Assembly (NCBI RefSeq): GCF_014645315.1
Contig: NZ_BMLQ01000002.1
Coordinates: 400,669-464,668, forward strand
Source of the DNA: Citricoccus zhacaiensis
Lineage (GTDB): Bacteria; Actinomycetota; Actinomycetes; Actinomycetales; Micrococcaceae
Direction: 5' to 3'
DNA length: 64,000 bases
Both the position numbers and the translations under genes were made by a program. The notes under the pieces were generated by a model. That model was not told the DNA's origin. It worked only from the letters and a program-made list of their open reading frames with translations, and searched no databases. Numbering within the stretch: position 1 is the stretch's first letter; every line of letters starts with the position of its first letter. Of the stretch, positions 8,945 through 19,257 are shown in pieces.

Positions 8945-10753
8945 ATGACTGAGACTGACACCGGCACCACCGTCGGAACAGACACCGCACAGGCCTGGCT
9001 GGATGACTTGGACGCGGCGCTCGCGGCCGGAGACGCGCACGCAGCTGCGGAGTTGTTCGAGCCGGGCGGCTTCTGGCGCGACTTCCTGGCCTTGACCTGG
9101 AATCTGAAGACCATGGAGGGGCGAGACCGGATCTGTCAGATGCTCGCGGAGATGCTCCCGCACATCCGGCCCTCCGGGTGGACCGTGGAGGGGAAGCCGA
9201 CGGTCGCGGATGGCGTCACGGAGTGCTGGGTGCGTTTCAGCACCAGTGCCGGGTCCGGGTGGGGTTACCTGCGGTTGCGCGACGGTCAGGCGTGGACGCT
9301 GCTGACCACGCTGCAGGACCTGCGCGGCTTCGAGGAGAAGAAGGGGCCCCGCCGAGACCGCGGGGTGGTCCACGAGATCACCCGCGAGCGCACGACCTGG
9401 CTGGAACGGCGTCAGGCACGGGAAAGGGTCCTCGGTCACACGGAGCAGCCGTACTGCCTCGTGGTCGGTGGAGGGCAGGGCGGCATCGGCCTGGCTGCCC
9501 GCCTGGCGCGCATCGGCGTCCCCACGATCGTGGTGGACAAGCATGAGAAGGCAGGAGACGCCTGGCGCCACCGCTACAGTTCCCTGCACCTGCACGACCC
9601 GGTCTGGTACGACCACATGCCCTACCTGCCGTTCCCGGACGACTGGCCGGTCTTCCCGGCCAAGGACAAGATCGCGGACTGGCTCATGCACTACGCGGAC
9701 ATCATGGAGCTGAACTACTGGGCGAAGACGGAGTGCCGGTCCGCCGAGTGGGACGAGGCCTCCGGCACCTGGACGGTCGTCGTGGACCGGGACGGCGAGG
9801 AGGTCACGCTGCACCCGACCCAGCTGGTCTTCGCACTGGGCGTCTCCGGATATCCCCGGATACCGGACTTCCCGGGCGCCGAGACGTTCCGTGGCCGTCA
9901 GCATCACTCCTCCGACCATGCCGGGGGTGACGACTGGGCGGGCAAGCGGGCCGTGGTGATCGGATCCAACAACTCCGCCCACGACATCTGCGCGGATCTG
10001 TGGGAGCACGGTGCGGAAGTCACCATGGTCCAGCGCTCCTCCACGCACATCTCGCGCAGCGAGTCCCTCATGGACCTGGTCCTGAAGCCGCTCTACTCCG
10101 AGGAGGCGCTGGAGGCCGGTATCACCACCGAAATGGCGGACATGCTCTTCGCCTCGTGGCCGTATCGCGTGCTGCCCGAGGTCCAGCGCCCGGCCTTCGA
10201 GGAGATGGCAGACCGGGACCGCGAGTTCTACGACGCCCTGGAGGCCGCCGGCTTCGACCTGGACTTCGGCGAGGACGGCTCGGGGTTGTTCCTGAAGTAC
10301 CTGCGCCGGGGGTCCGGCTACTACATCGACGTCGGCGCCTCCCAACTGATCATCGACGGTCGGGTCCGCCTGGCCACCGGTCAGGTCGACCACCTCACCG
10401 AGGACGCGGTGGTCCTGGACAACGGGGCCAGGTTGCCGGCGGACCTGGTGGTCCACGCCACCGGCTATGGCTCCATGAACGAATGGCTGGCCGATCTCAT
10501 CTCGCCGGACGTCGCCGACCGCGTGGGCAAGTGCTGGGGCTACGGCTCGGACACGACCCGCGACCCCGGCCCATGGGAGGGAGAACTGCGCAACATGTGG
10601 AAGCCCACCAATGTGGAGAACCTCTGGATTCACGGGGGCAACCTGCACCAGAGCAGGCATTACTCCAAATACCTCGCCCTGCAACTCAAGGCGCGGATGG
10701 AAGGCCTGCCCACCCCCGTGTTCGAGCTGGAGGAATCCCACCACTCGCGGTGA
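8945..10753 (+). CDS. flavin-containing monooxygenase with N-terminal NTF2/SnoaL-like domain
   Basis: A 602-residue predicted FAD- and NADPH-dependent monooxygenase. Residues ~15-140 form an NTF2/SnoaL-like domain (WLDDLDAALAAGDAHAAAELF then FWRDFLALTWNLKTMEGRD). The FAD-binding motif is VVGGGQGGIGLAARLARIGV, the NADPH site is VVIGSNNSAHDICADL and the ATGY-type motif is VVHATGYGSMNEW. Enzymes of this class oxygenate ketones, amines or sulfur compounds; the substrate is unknown. A strong Shine-Dalgarno (GAAGGAGG) lies 5-8 nt before the ATG. Control by the divergent GAF regulator and the upstream CRP-like site is inferred. An 18-bp terminator hairpin follows. Confidence 0.9.
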   Translation: MTETDTGTTVGTDTAQAWLDDLDAALAAGDAHAAAELFEPGGFWRDFLALTWNLKTMEGRDRICQMLAEMLPHIRPSGWTVEGKPTVADGVTECWVRFSTSAGSGWGYLRLRDGQAWTLLTTLQDLRGFEEKKGPRRDRGVVHEITRERTTWLERRQARERVLGHTEQPYCLVVGGGQGGIGLAARLARIGVPTIVVDKHEKAGDAWRHRYSSLHLHDPVWYDHMPYLPFPDDWPVFPAKDKIADWLMHYADIMELNYWAKTECRSAEWDEASGTWTVVVDRDGEEVTLHPTQLVFALGVSGYPRIPDFPGAETFRGRQHHSSDHAGGDDWAGKRAVVIGSNNSAHDICADLWEHGAEVTMVQRSSTHISRSESLMDLVLKPLYSEEALEAGITTEMADMLFASWPYRVLPEVQRPAFEEMADRDREFYDALEAAGFDLDFGEDGSGLFLKYLRRGSGYYIDVGASQLIIDGRVRLATGQVDHLTEDAVVLDNGARLPADLVVHATGYGSMNEWLADLISPDVADRVGKCWGYGSDTTRDPGPWEGELRNMWKPTNVENLWIHGGNLHQSRHYSKYLALQLKARMEGLPTPVFELEESHHSR

Positions 10754-10773
10754 CCTCGGCGATCACGGCGGGA

Positions 10774-10816
10774 ACGGGGCACCGGCGCGGAACAGACGTC
10801 CGCGCCGGTGCCCCGT
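10774..10816. terminator. bidirectional terminator hairpin
   Basis: A perfect 18-bp stem (left arm starting ACGGGGCACC) with a 7-nt loop lies between the convergent monooxygenase and ppa genes. There is no U-tract, which is common in actinobacterial terminators. Confidence 0.8.
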
Positions 10817-10825
10817 CCTCTCGAA

Positions 10826-11404
10826 TCAGTCGCGACCCTGCGGATCGTCGGAGGACACGACGGGATCCTCTTCCGCAGTCTCGACGTCGCGGCCCTGCGG
10901 CTCGTCCTCCGGCGTCTCCTCGCCATGGGCGGCGAAGCGCTCGACCGAGGCGGCGAGTTCAGCCTCGGCGGCCTCGCGGCCCTGCCAGCCCTCGGCCTTG
11001 ACCCACTTGCCGGGCTCCAGGTCCTTGTAGCGGGTGAAGAAGTGCTCGATCTCTTTCTTCAGCCACTCGTCGATGTCCTCGAGCTCCTGGATGTGGTCGA
11101 AGCGCTTGTCCTCCGGGACGCAGAGCAGCTTGGCGTCGCCGCCGCCGTCGTCCGTCATGTTGAACACGCCGATGGGGCGGGCCTCCACGATCACACCGGG
11201 AACCAGGTCGAAGCCGGGCAGGAACACCATGGCGTCCAGCGGGTCGCCGTCCTCGCCCAGCGTGTCCTCGAAGTACCCGTAGTGCGTGGGGTACTGCATG
11301 GACGTGAAGAGGATGCGGTCCAGGCGCAGGCGCCCGGACTCGTGGTCGAACTCGTACTTGACGCGGGATCCGGCCGGGATCTCGATGGTGACGTCATGGC
11401 TCAT
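10826..11404 (-). CDS. ppa: inorganic pyrophosphatase
   Basis: Hydrolyses pyrophosphate to phosphate, pulling biosynthetic reactions forward. The protein has 192 residues. The first ~160 are a standard family I hexameric pyrophosphatase, with [14 protein letters not shown] and the metal-binding signature DGDPLDAMV. The last ~35 residues are an acidic tail ([20 protein letters not shown]...) in which DPQGRD echoes an earlier EPQGRD; it is probably disordered and not part of the fold. The chosen ATG has AAGGAG 8 nt upstream. The divergent carboxypeptidase gene begins ~120 nt away, a conserved actinobacterial pairing. Confidence 0.95.
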   Translation of the reverse strand: MSHDVTIEIPAGSRVKYEFDHESGRLRLDRILFTSMQYPTHYGYFEDTLGEDGDPLDAMVFLPGFDLVPGVIVEARPIGVFNMTDDGGGDAKLLCVPEDKRFDHIQELEDIDEWLKKEIEHFFTRYKDLEPGKWVKAEGWQGREAAEAELAASVERFAAHGEETPEDEPQGRDVETAEEDPVVSSDDPQGRD

Positions 11405-11480
11405 GGAATGCACTCCTTGGCGCTGCTTCACGGTGGGATGGGCGGTCACCGCGCCGGATGGCGATGCCAGGCGCGGCGTC

Positions 11481-11486
11481 TAGAAT
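11481..11486 (+). promoter_or_regulatory. -10 element of the carboxypeptidase promoter
   Basis: TAGAAT, 36 nt upstream of the GTG, implies a short untranslated leader of about 30 nt, unlike most genes here. Confidence 0.5.
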
Positions 11487-11522
11487 CAAGGGTATCCCGC
11501 GCCCCACCAGGAAAGCCCCACC

Positions 11523-13181
11523 GTGACCGAACGCCCCGCCCTGCGCCGGCCTGCCCGCGCGGGCAGACCGGTCTCCTTGACGGCGCGAGCGGCGAGAGTG
11601 GCGATGGGGGCTGCGGCGGCCACCCTGCTGGCCGGCTGCACCGTGATCCCGGTCCCGGCGTCCTCCGGCACGGCGTCCGGTGCGGTCGCAGGCACCAGTA
11701 TCAGCAGCACCACCACCAGCACGACGCCGGCCGGCGCCTCCCAGTCCGGCCAACCTTCCAGCGCCGTCCTGTTTCCCAGTGCCGCGGAGCCTTCCAGCAC
11801 CGACGAACCGCTGACGGCGGCCTCCGCGGCGGCCACCCTGACCGAGTTCCTTGACTTCCCGGACCTGACGCCGCTGCTGGTCCCGAGGCCGGACCCGGAG
11901 GTCCTGAAACCCTTGCTGGACGAGGCGCTGACGGTGCAGGACGGCTCCGTCTCCGCCGCGGTCCGGGACGGGCTGACCGGGGAACTGCTCTACGACCAGG
12001 GGGCGGACACTGCCGTGGTGCCGGCCTCTGCCGTCAAGGTCCTGACCGCGGTGGCCGCCCTGGAGGTGCTCGGCCCGGACCACCGCTACACCACCGCGGC
12101 CGTGGGCATGCCCGCGGGACCGGAGGGCACCGCCGTCGTGCTGGAGGCCGGGGGAGACGTGATGCTGGGGACCGGCGCGAACGCTGACGAGGCGAACGGC
12201 CGGGCCGGACTGGGGACGCTGGCGCTCAGGACGGCCGAGGCGCTCCAGGCCCAGGGCACCACGGGTACGGTCTCGGTCAAACTCGACGACTCGGGCTATG
12301 AGGGCCCCACGGTCTCGCCGGACTGGAGCAGCGACATCGTGTCCTCCGGCAACGCCTCCGCGGTGCAGCCGATGGCCACCTACGGCGGCCGGGCCGTGCC
12401 CAGCAGGGACACCGATCGCCTCCACGACCCGGCATTGTATGCCGCCGAGGTGTTCGGGGACCAGCTGGCCGCGCACGCGCAGACCCTCGGACTGGACATC
12501 ACCCTCGCCGCGGAGACGAGCCGCGTTCCGGTTGAATCGGCGGCGGCTGAGCCGACGTCGACCGAGTCGGCATCGGCGGAACAGGCCTCACCGGGTTCGA
12601 CGTCACCGGCGCCGGCTTCACCGGGCACCGAGCTGGCGAGCGTGCAGTCCGCGCCGCTGTCCGAGCAGATGGCCTACATGCTCCAGACCTCGGACAACCA
12701 GGTCGCCGAGGCCACCGGTCGCAACCTGGCGCTCGCCGCCGGCGCTCCGGGCAGTTTCGCCGGGGCCGCACAGACCATCGAGGAGACTCTCGCGGAACTC
12801 GAGGTCGACACCTCGGGGCTGGCCCTGGTGGATGCTTCCGGCCTGTCCGGCGAGAACCTGGTGTCCGCCGCCCAGCTGACCGCCGCCCTGCAGGTCGCGA
12901 CGACGGCCCCGGAGCTGGAGGCGGCCGCCACCGGCCTGCCCGTGGCCGGGGAGCAGGGCACACTGGAGCAGCGCATGGTCGGGACCGATGCCGCGGGCAA
13001 TGTGCAGGCGAAGACGGGCACGCTCAGCTCCGTCGCCTCACTGACCGGCACGGTCCAGACCGAGGACGGCCGGACGCTGTTGTTCAGCTTCGTCGCCAAC
13101 AAGCAGCCGGGCGTGCTGACTAACGCCCGCTTCGCCGTGGACCGCGGGGCCGTCGTCCTGGCCGGATGCGGCTGCCGCTAG
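11523..13181 (+). CDS. D-alanyl-D-alanine carboxypeptidase/endopeptidase (PBP4 type), lipoprotein
   Basis: A serine peptidase of family S13 (PBP4/DacB) that trims peptidoglycan peptides outside the membrane. Of 552 residues, the N-terminus is Arg-rich, then hydrophobic, ending in a lipobox LLAGC with Cys39 as the likely lipidated residue. A Ser/Thr/Ala-rich spacer follows. The penicillin-binding motifs are S169-AVK, S390-DN and K497-TG. A low-complexity Ser/Pro/Ala stretch at about 338-380 (EPTSTESASAEQASPG...) sits in the region where S13 enzymes carry inserted domains. The downstream DUF2342, tilS, hpt and ftsH genes follow the usual actinobacterial order. Confidence 0.9.
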   Translation: MTERPALRRPARAGRPVSLTARAARVAMGAAAATLLAGCTVIPVPASSGTASGAVAGTSISSTTTSTTPAGASQSGQPSSAVLFPSAAEPSSTDEPLTAASAAATLTEFLDFPDLTPLLVPRPDPEVLKPLLDEALTVQDGSVSAAVRDGLTGELLYDQGADTAVVPASAVKVLTAVAALEVLGPDHRYTTAAVGMPAGPEGTAVVLEAGGDVMLGTGANADEANGRAGLGTLALRTAEALQAQGTTGTVSVKLDDSGYEGPTVSPDWSSDIVSSGNASAVQPMATYGGRAVPSRDTDRLHDPALYAAEVFGDQLAAHAQTLGLDITLAAETSRVPVESAAAEPTSTESASAEQASPGSTSPAPASPGTELASVQSAPLSEQMAYMLQTSDNQVAEATGRNLALAAGAPGSFAGAAQTIEETLAELEVDTSGLALVDASGLSGENLVSAAQLTAALQVATTAPELEAAATGLPVAGEQGTLEQRMVGTDAAGNVQAKTGTLSSVASLTGTVQTEDGRTLLFSFVANKQPGVLTNARFAVDRGAVVLAGCGCR

Positions 13182-13232
13182 GGTCGGCGCGCGGTTTCCC
13201 TGTGGAGTTCCTCCGGGGGTCCCGCCAGCACC

Positions 13233-13260
13233 TTTGCCTTCGCAAATCATCGGATAGGAT
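13233..13260 (+). promoter_or_regulatory. promoter with TTTGC-N4-GCAAA palindrome for the HTH gene
   Basis: The inverted repeat TTTGC-CTTC-GCAAA (13233-13246) lies where the -35 would be. A TAGGAT -10 (13255-13260) ends 7 nt before the ATG at 13268. The layout suits an autoregulated leaderless HTH gene. Confidence 0.45.
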
Positions 13261-13267
13261 GAACCCC

Positions 13268-13753
13268 ATGCCTTCGCCGGACACCGATCAGCGCCTCGCC
13301 CAGCAGCAGGCCATCTACGGGATCTCCCTGTCCGAGCGCTTCGGCGTCATCATGGCCGCCTATGGACTCAGTCAGCGCTCCCTGGCCCGCGTCCTGGGAC
13401 TCTCCGCACCCATGCTCTCCCAGTTGATCAACGCGCAGCGCATCAAGATCGGCAATCCCGCCGTCTATGAACGCCTCGTCATGCTGGAGGAGCGCCAGGA
13501 CGAGGCGGACCTGACCCAGGTGCTGTCCGAGGTGGAGGCCTCGGAACCGGTGCTCACCACCCATGCCTCCCGGGCCCGGCAGGCCCGTCTCCTGATGCCC
13601 GACGCCGGCGCCCTCCCGGTTGCCGATCCCGCCGTGCCGCTGGGTGGGCTGGCCACGGCCGAGCAGTTCCGCGCCACGGCGCAGGCCGCCCGTGCCACCG
13701 GTGCCGCCGACCTCGCCGACGTCCTGGACCGGGCGGCCGCCCTGCACGGCTGA
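13268..13753 (+). CDS. small helix-turn-helix DNA-binding protein
   Basis: A 161-residue protein with an XRE-like helix-turn-helix at about 20-60 (SERFGVIMAAYGLSQRSL, ARVLGLSAPMLSQLINAQR). The C-terminal half is Ala-rich and ends in a helical GLATAEQFRATAQAARATG segment. No ligand or enzymatic domain is visible. Two in-frame ATGs exist; the second was chosen because a TAGGAT -10 ends 7 nt before it and overlaps the first. It sits between the carboxypeptidase and DUF2342 genes, which are normally close together. The palindrome in its own promoter suggests autoregulation, which is an inference. Confidence 0.7.
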   Translation: MPSPDTDQRLAQQQAIYGISLSERFGVIMAAYGLSQRSLARVLGLSAPMLSQLINAQRIKIGNPAVYERLVMLEERQDEADLTQVLSEVEASEPVLTTHASRARQARLLMPDAGALPVADPAVPLGGLATAEQFRATAQAARATGAADLADVLDRAAALHG

Positions 13754-13843
13754 ACGGCCCCCCTGACTCGCACCGGCTGCCGCCGTCGCTGCCGTGGCCG
13801 CGATGCCCTGCGCGGCCGACCTGCCGTGTGATGGGATGGGTCC

Positions 13844-15016
13844 ATGGAATCCGTCTCCCGTCAGACCGTCCCGTCCCCGGTGAATTGGGACCTGGCCGCC
13901 AGCACCGCCGCCCGCCTGTGTGCTGCGGGGCCGCGGTTCACCCGGCACCAGGCCGAGCGTGAGGCCAACGGCCTGCGCCGTGCCGCCGAGGCGTCCGTGG
14001 ACCACGTCCACCGGATCACCCGGCTGGACGCCGCGAAGGACCTGCACGATTCCGAGGTGCTGGTGGTGGACCGCCCCACCTGGACGCAGGCCAATGCCCA
14101 GGCCTTCTCCACCCTGCTGGAGCCGGCCTTCGAGCACGTTCAGTCGATCCGCCCGGCCGAGTATGCCCGCGCCACCAGCGGACTCGGCACCGTCGCCACC
14201 GCCATGGAGGCCGGCGCCGTCCTGGCGTTCCTCTCCTCCAAGGTCCTCGGCCAGTACGAGCCGTTCTGTGCCCTGCCGGGGCCGGACGGGACCTCCGCCG
14301 GACCCGAGGGCGGCCGCCTGCTGCTGGTGGCACCCAACATCGCCGAGGTCAGGGTGGAGCTCAACGTGGACCCGGAGGACTTCCGGCTCTGGGTCTGCCT
14401 GCATGAGCAGACCCATCGCGTGCAGTTCGCCGCCGCCCCGTGGCTCCGCGAGCACCTGCAGTCCCACATCACGGCCCTGGTCTCCGGCATGTTCGAGAAG
14501 GCCGACACCCTGCCCGAGCGCCTCTCCGCCCGTGTCCGCGCCCTGCTGCAGGGACCCGAGGCGGACCGGGGCTCCGTGGAGCGGGGCCAGGGCTCTGCCG
14601 AGCTGGGCACGGACGAGCATCCCGCCTCCATGGGTCTGCTCGAGCTGATCCAGGACCCCGAGGACAAGAAGCGGCTCGCCCACCTCAACGCCGTGATGTC
14701 CCTGCTGGAGGGGCACGCCAACGTGGTGATGGATGCCATCGACTCCTCGGTGGTCCCCACGGTCAAGACCATCCGCCAGCGCTTCGACCACCGCGGCGCC
14801 ACCCGCTCCTCCCTGGACCGCTGGGTCCGCCGTTTCATGGGCATGGACGCCAAGATGCGCCAGTACCGGGAGGGCCAGCGCTTCGTGAAGCACGTGGTCC
14901 GGGAACTCGGCATGGACGGCTTCAACGTGGTGTGGGAGTCGGCCGAGAACCTGCCCGGCGAGCAGGAGATCCAGTACCCGGACCAGTGGATCCAGCGCAT
15001 CCGGGAGACAGGCTGA
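13844..15016 (+). CDS. zinc-dependent metalloprotease-like protein (DUF2342)
   Basis: A 390-residue member of the DUF2342 family, often annotated as a zinc-dependent metalloprotease or a 'coenzyme F420 biosynthesis-associated' protein. The putative zinc site is HEQTH in the segment WVCLHEQTHRVQFAAAPW, at about residue 189. Another conserved block is LLEGHANVVMDAIDSS, which may supply the third ligand. No signal peptide is present, so it is probably cytoplasmic. Substrate unknown. It overlaps the likely tilS start, consistent with one operon. F420 genes are not present nearby, so the F420 link is only a family label. Confidence 0.85.
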   Translation: MESVSRQTVPSPVNWDLAASTAARLCAAGPRFTRHQAEREANGLRRAAEASVDHVHRITRLDAAKDLHDSEVLVVDRPTWTQANAQAFSTLLEPAFEHVQSIRPAEYARATSGLGTVATAMEAGAVLAFLSSKVLGQYEPFCALPGPDGTSAGPEGGRLLLVAPNIAEVRVELNVDPEDFRLWVCLHEQTHRVQFAAAPWLREHLQSHITALVSGMFEKADTLPERLSARVRALLQGPEADRGSVERGQGSAELGTDEHPASMGLLELIQDPEDKKRLAHLNAVMSLLEGHANVVMDAIDSSVVPTVKTIRQRFDHRGATRSSLDRWVRRFMGMDAKMRQYREGQRFVKHVVRELGMDGFNVVWESAENLPGEQEIQYPDQWIQRIRETG

Positions 15017-16218
15017 GCACGGTACCGGACGGCCCCGCATCAGCCGGCCCGGAAGCCAGCACGACTCCGGCCGGTCCGGCCGCCTGGCCGCCCGCCTCCC
15101 GCTGGCCGGAGGTACTCCACCGGGCCGTGCATGCGGTCGCGGCCGCCACCCAGGGCCGCCGGACGCCGCTGGTCGGCCTCTCCGGCGGCGCGGACTCCCT
15201 CGCGCTCGCCGTGGCCACCGCGGAGGCGGTCCGTACCCGGGCCAACCCGGCGCTGGCCGGTGGTGCGGGCGCCGTCGTCGTGGATCACGGTCTCCAAGCA
15301 GACTCCGCCGCCGTGGCAGAGCGCGCCGCCGCCATCGCACGGCGACTGGGGCTCGATCCGGTGGTGATCGAGCGCGTCCACGTCACCGCCACCGGTGACG
15401 GACCCGAGGCCGAGGCCCGCCAGGCCCGCCACGCCGCGCTCGAGGCCGCAGCCCAGCGCCTGGGCTCCGGCGCCGTGCTGCTGGCGCACACCCGCGATGA
15501 CCAGGCCGAACAGGTCCTCCTGGGTCTCGCCCGGGGTTCCGGGACGCGGTCACTCGCGGGGATCCCCCGCCGTCGGGGGCTGATCCTGCGTCCACTGCTG
15601 GACCTGACGCGGCAGGAGACGGAGGCCATCTGCCGCTGGGCCGGCGTGCGCTGGTGGCAGGACCCGGCCAACGCGGATCCGGCCTATCTGCGCTCGCGGC
15701 TCCGCACCCGTGTGCTGCCCGCGCTCGAGGATCCGGACGAGGGCCTGGGCCCCGGCCTGTCCGCGGCCTTGGCGCGCAGTGCGGACATCGCGGCCGAGGA
15801 CGCCGATGCCCTTGAGCAGTGGGCGTCCCGGGAGTACAGCCGGCTCGTGAGGTACCGGCCCGGCGAGCACGCCTCCGGTGCCGGCAATCGTCTCGGCATC
15901 ACGGCCGGCCGGGGCGCGAACCTGTCCCTGCCGCTGGAGGAGCTGGCGGAGCTGCCGGACGCGATCCGGTACCGGGTCATCGGCACCGCCGCCGTCTCCG
16001 CGGGGGGAGAGCGGCCCAGTCGCGAACGCGTGCTGGCCGTGGACCGGTTGATCGCCGGCCGGGCCGGCGGGGGGACCTCGGCCGGACCGGTCCAGTTGCC
16101 GGGCGGCGTGGTCTCCCGCCGTCGTCGTACCGGCGGGTATGCGACACTGGACTTCGACGCCGGAGAGGTACTGGAGTCCCCCGCGGACGCCCCAGTTCCC
16201 CCGGCGCCGTCCCGGTAG
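14986..16218 (+). CDS. tilS: tRNA(Ile)-lysidine synthase
   Basis: Converts the wobble C of tRNA-Ile(CAU) to lysidine using ATP and lysine, which is essential for reading AUA. The P-loop SGGADS is near residue 66 with this start. HTRDDQAEQVLLGLARGSG and GIPRRRGLILRPLLDLTR are characteristic of TilS, and the C-terminal half is the expected helical domain. The start is uncertain: the GTG used overlaps the upstream gene by 31 nt; a CTG at 15013 would give a 4-nt CTGA overlap with GGGAGA just upstream; a GTG at 15127 would remove most of the N-terminal helix. Confidence 0.9.
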   Translation: MDPAHPGDRLSTVPDGPASAGPEASTTPAGPAAWPPASRWPEVLHRAVHAVAAATQGRRTPLVGLSGGADSLALAVATAEAVRTRANPALAGGAGAVVVDHGLQADSAAVAERAAAIARRLGLDPVVIERVHVTATGDGPEAEARQARHAALEAAAQRLGSGAVLLAHTRDDQAEQVLLGLARGSGTRSLAGIPRRRGLILRPLLDLTRQETEAICRWAGVRWWQDPANADPAYLRSRLRTRVLPALEDPDEGLGPGLSAALARSADIAAEDADALEQWASREYSRLVRYRPGEHASGAGNRLGITAGRGANLSLPLEELAELPDAIRYRVIGTAAVSAGGERPSRERVLAVDRLIAGRAGGGTSAGPVQLPGGVVSRRRRTGGYATLDFDAGEVLESPADAPVPPAPSR

Positions 16219-16254
16219 CGCAAACCACAGAAACCCGCAGCAGGAGCAGCCCGC

Positions 16255-16806
16255 ATGGAAGCACAGGACGTGCACGGCGACCTGGATCATGTGCTCATGA
16301 CCACAGAGCAGATCCAGGACACCATCAAGGATCTGGCAGCCCAGATCGACCGCGACTACGAGGGCAAGGACGTCCTCCTGGTGGCGGTGCTCAAGGGGGC
16401 GGTGATGGTCATGGCCGACCTCTCCCGCGCACTGCACTCGCACGTCACCCTCGACTTCATGGCCGTCTCCTCCTACGGCTCGGGGACCCAGTCCTCCGGC
16501 GTGGTGCGGATCCTCAAGGACCTGGACGCCGACCTCATGGGCCGCCACGTGCTCATCGTCGAGGACATCATCGACTCCGGCCTGACCCTGTCCTGGCTCA
16601 AGACCAACCTCGAGTCCCGCGGCCCCGCCTCGGTCGAGATCTGCGCGTTCCTGCGCAAGCCGGAGGCCATGAAGGTCGAGATCGACGTCAAGTACGTCGG
16701 CCAGGACATCCCCAACGAGTTCGTGGTCGGCTACGGCCTGGACTTCGACGAGAAGTACCGCAACCTGGACTTCATCGGGACCCTCGCCCCGCACGTCTAC
16801 TCCTGA
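16255..16806 (+). CDS. hpt: hypoxanthine phosphoribosyltransferase
   Basis: Purine salvage enzyme making IMP or GMP from hypoxanthine or guanine and PRPP. It is 183 residues, normal for the family. The PRPP-binding signature is [17 protein letters not shown]; the flexible-loop region is [13 protein letters not shown], and the C-terminal [14 protein letters not shown] is typical. It lies between tilS and ftsH, the widespread tilS-hpt-ftsH order in Gram-positive bacteria. A purine-rich AGGAG-like site precedes the ATG. A terminator-like hairpin follows, so ftsH probably has its own promoter. Confidence 0.95.
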   Translation: MEAQDVHGDLDHVLMTTEQIQDTIKDLAAQIDRDYEGKDVLLVAVLKGAVMVMADLSRALHSHVTLDFMAVSSYGSGTQSSGVVRILKDLDADLMGRHVLIVEDIIDSGLTLSWLKTNLESRGPASVEICAFLRKPEAMKVEIDVKYVGQDIPNEFVVGYGLDFDEKYRNLDFIGTLAPHVYS

Positions 16807-16810
16807 CGCC

Positions 16811-16858
16811 GTCCGCCGCGGGCGCCGGCAGCCATTCCACCGCCCGCGAACGGCGGAC
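16811..16858 (+). terminator. terminator-like hairpin after hpt
   Basis: An 8-bp outer stem (GTCCGCCG/CGGCGGAC) and a 6-bp inner stem (CGGGCG/CGCCCG) are separated by a CGAA bulge on one side. There is no U-tract. Confidence 0.55.
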
Positions 16859-16874
16859 TCCCAGACCCCGGCCG

Positions 16875-16880
16875 TAGACT
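16875..16880 (+). promoter_or_regulatory. possible -10 element for ftsH
   Basis: TAGACT lies ~130 nt before the ftsH start, implying a long leader that contains a GTG reading frame and a GGGCAC-GCC-GTGCCC hairpin (16969-16983). Confidence 0.45.
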
Positions 16881-16893
16881 GTCCCCCGGTACC

Positions 16894-17012
16894 GTGGACG
16901 GGTACGGCTGTGCCCGGTGCCGGTGGCTCCGTTCCGCAGCGGGTCAACGGCACAGTGCCGTACCGGATGGGCACGCCGTGCCCATCGGCGCAGGTCAAGG
17001 TCAGGAGAGTTG

Positions 17013-17016
<4 letters not shown>
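16894..17016 (+). other. possible leader ORF overlapping the ftsH start
   Basis: A GTG frame of 40 codons begins shortly after the predicted transcription start and ends in a TGA that overlaps the TTG of ftsH (TTGA). The product would contain GCARCRW (a CxxC). There is no family match, and chance open frames of this size are common in such GC-rich DNA. Confidence 0.25.
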
Positions 17017-19187
<2,171 letters not shown>

Positions 19188-19194
19188 CCGGTCC

Positions 19195-19222
19195 GGCCGG
19201 GCCACCGTCCGGTGGCCCGGCC
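19195..19222 (+). terminator. terminator hairpin after ftsH
   Basis: A perfect 12-bp stem (GGCCGGGCCACC and its complement) with a GTCC loop, directly downstream of the ftsH stop. Confidence 0.75.
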
Positions 19223-19244
19223 ACCGCACCGGTTCACCCACCGA

Positions 19245-19250
19245 TAGGAT
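19245..19250 (+). promoter_or_regulatory. -10 element of a leaderless promoter (folE and fol operon)
   Basis: TAGGAT ends 7 nt before the GTG of folE, immediately after the ftsH terminator. Confidence 0.6.
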
Positions 19251-19257
19251 CGGAATC

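Noticed and set aside
8528..10744. 738-codon minus-strand frame antisense to the monooxygenase
   Set aside because: Composition is typical of GC-rich shadow frames (Gly, His, Arg, Val-rich), with no domain, while the opposite strand has clear FAD and NADPH motifs and a strong ribosome site.
13904..15016. F420 biosynthesis role for the DUF2342 protein
   Set aside because: That name is a family label; no F420 genes are nearby, and the visible HExxH motif only supports a metalloprotease-like fold.
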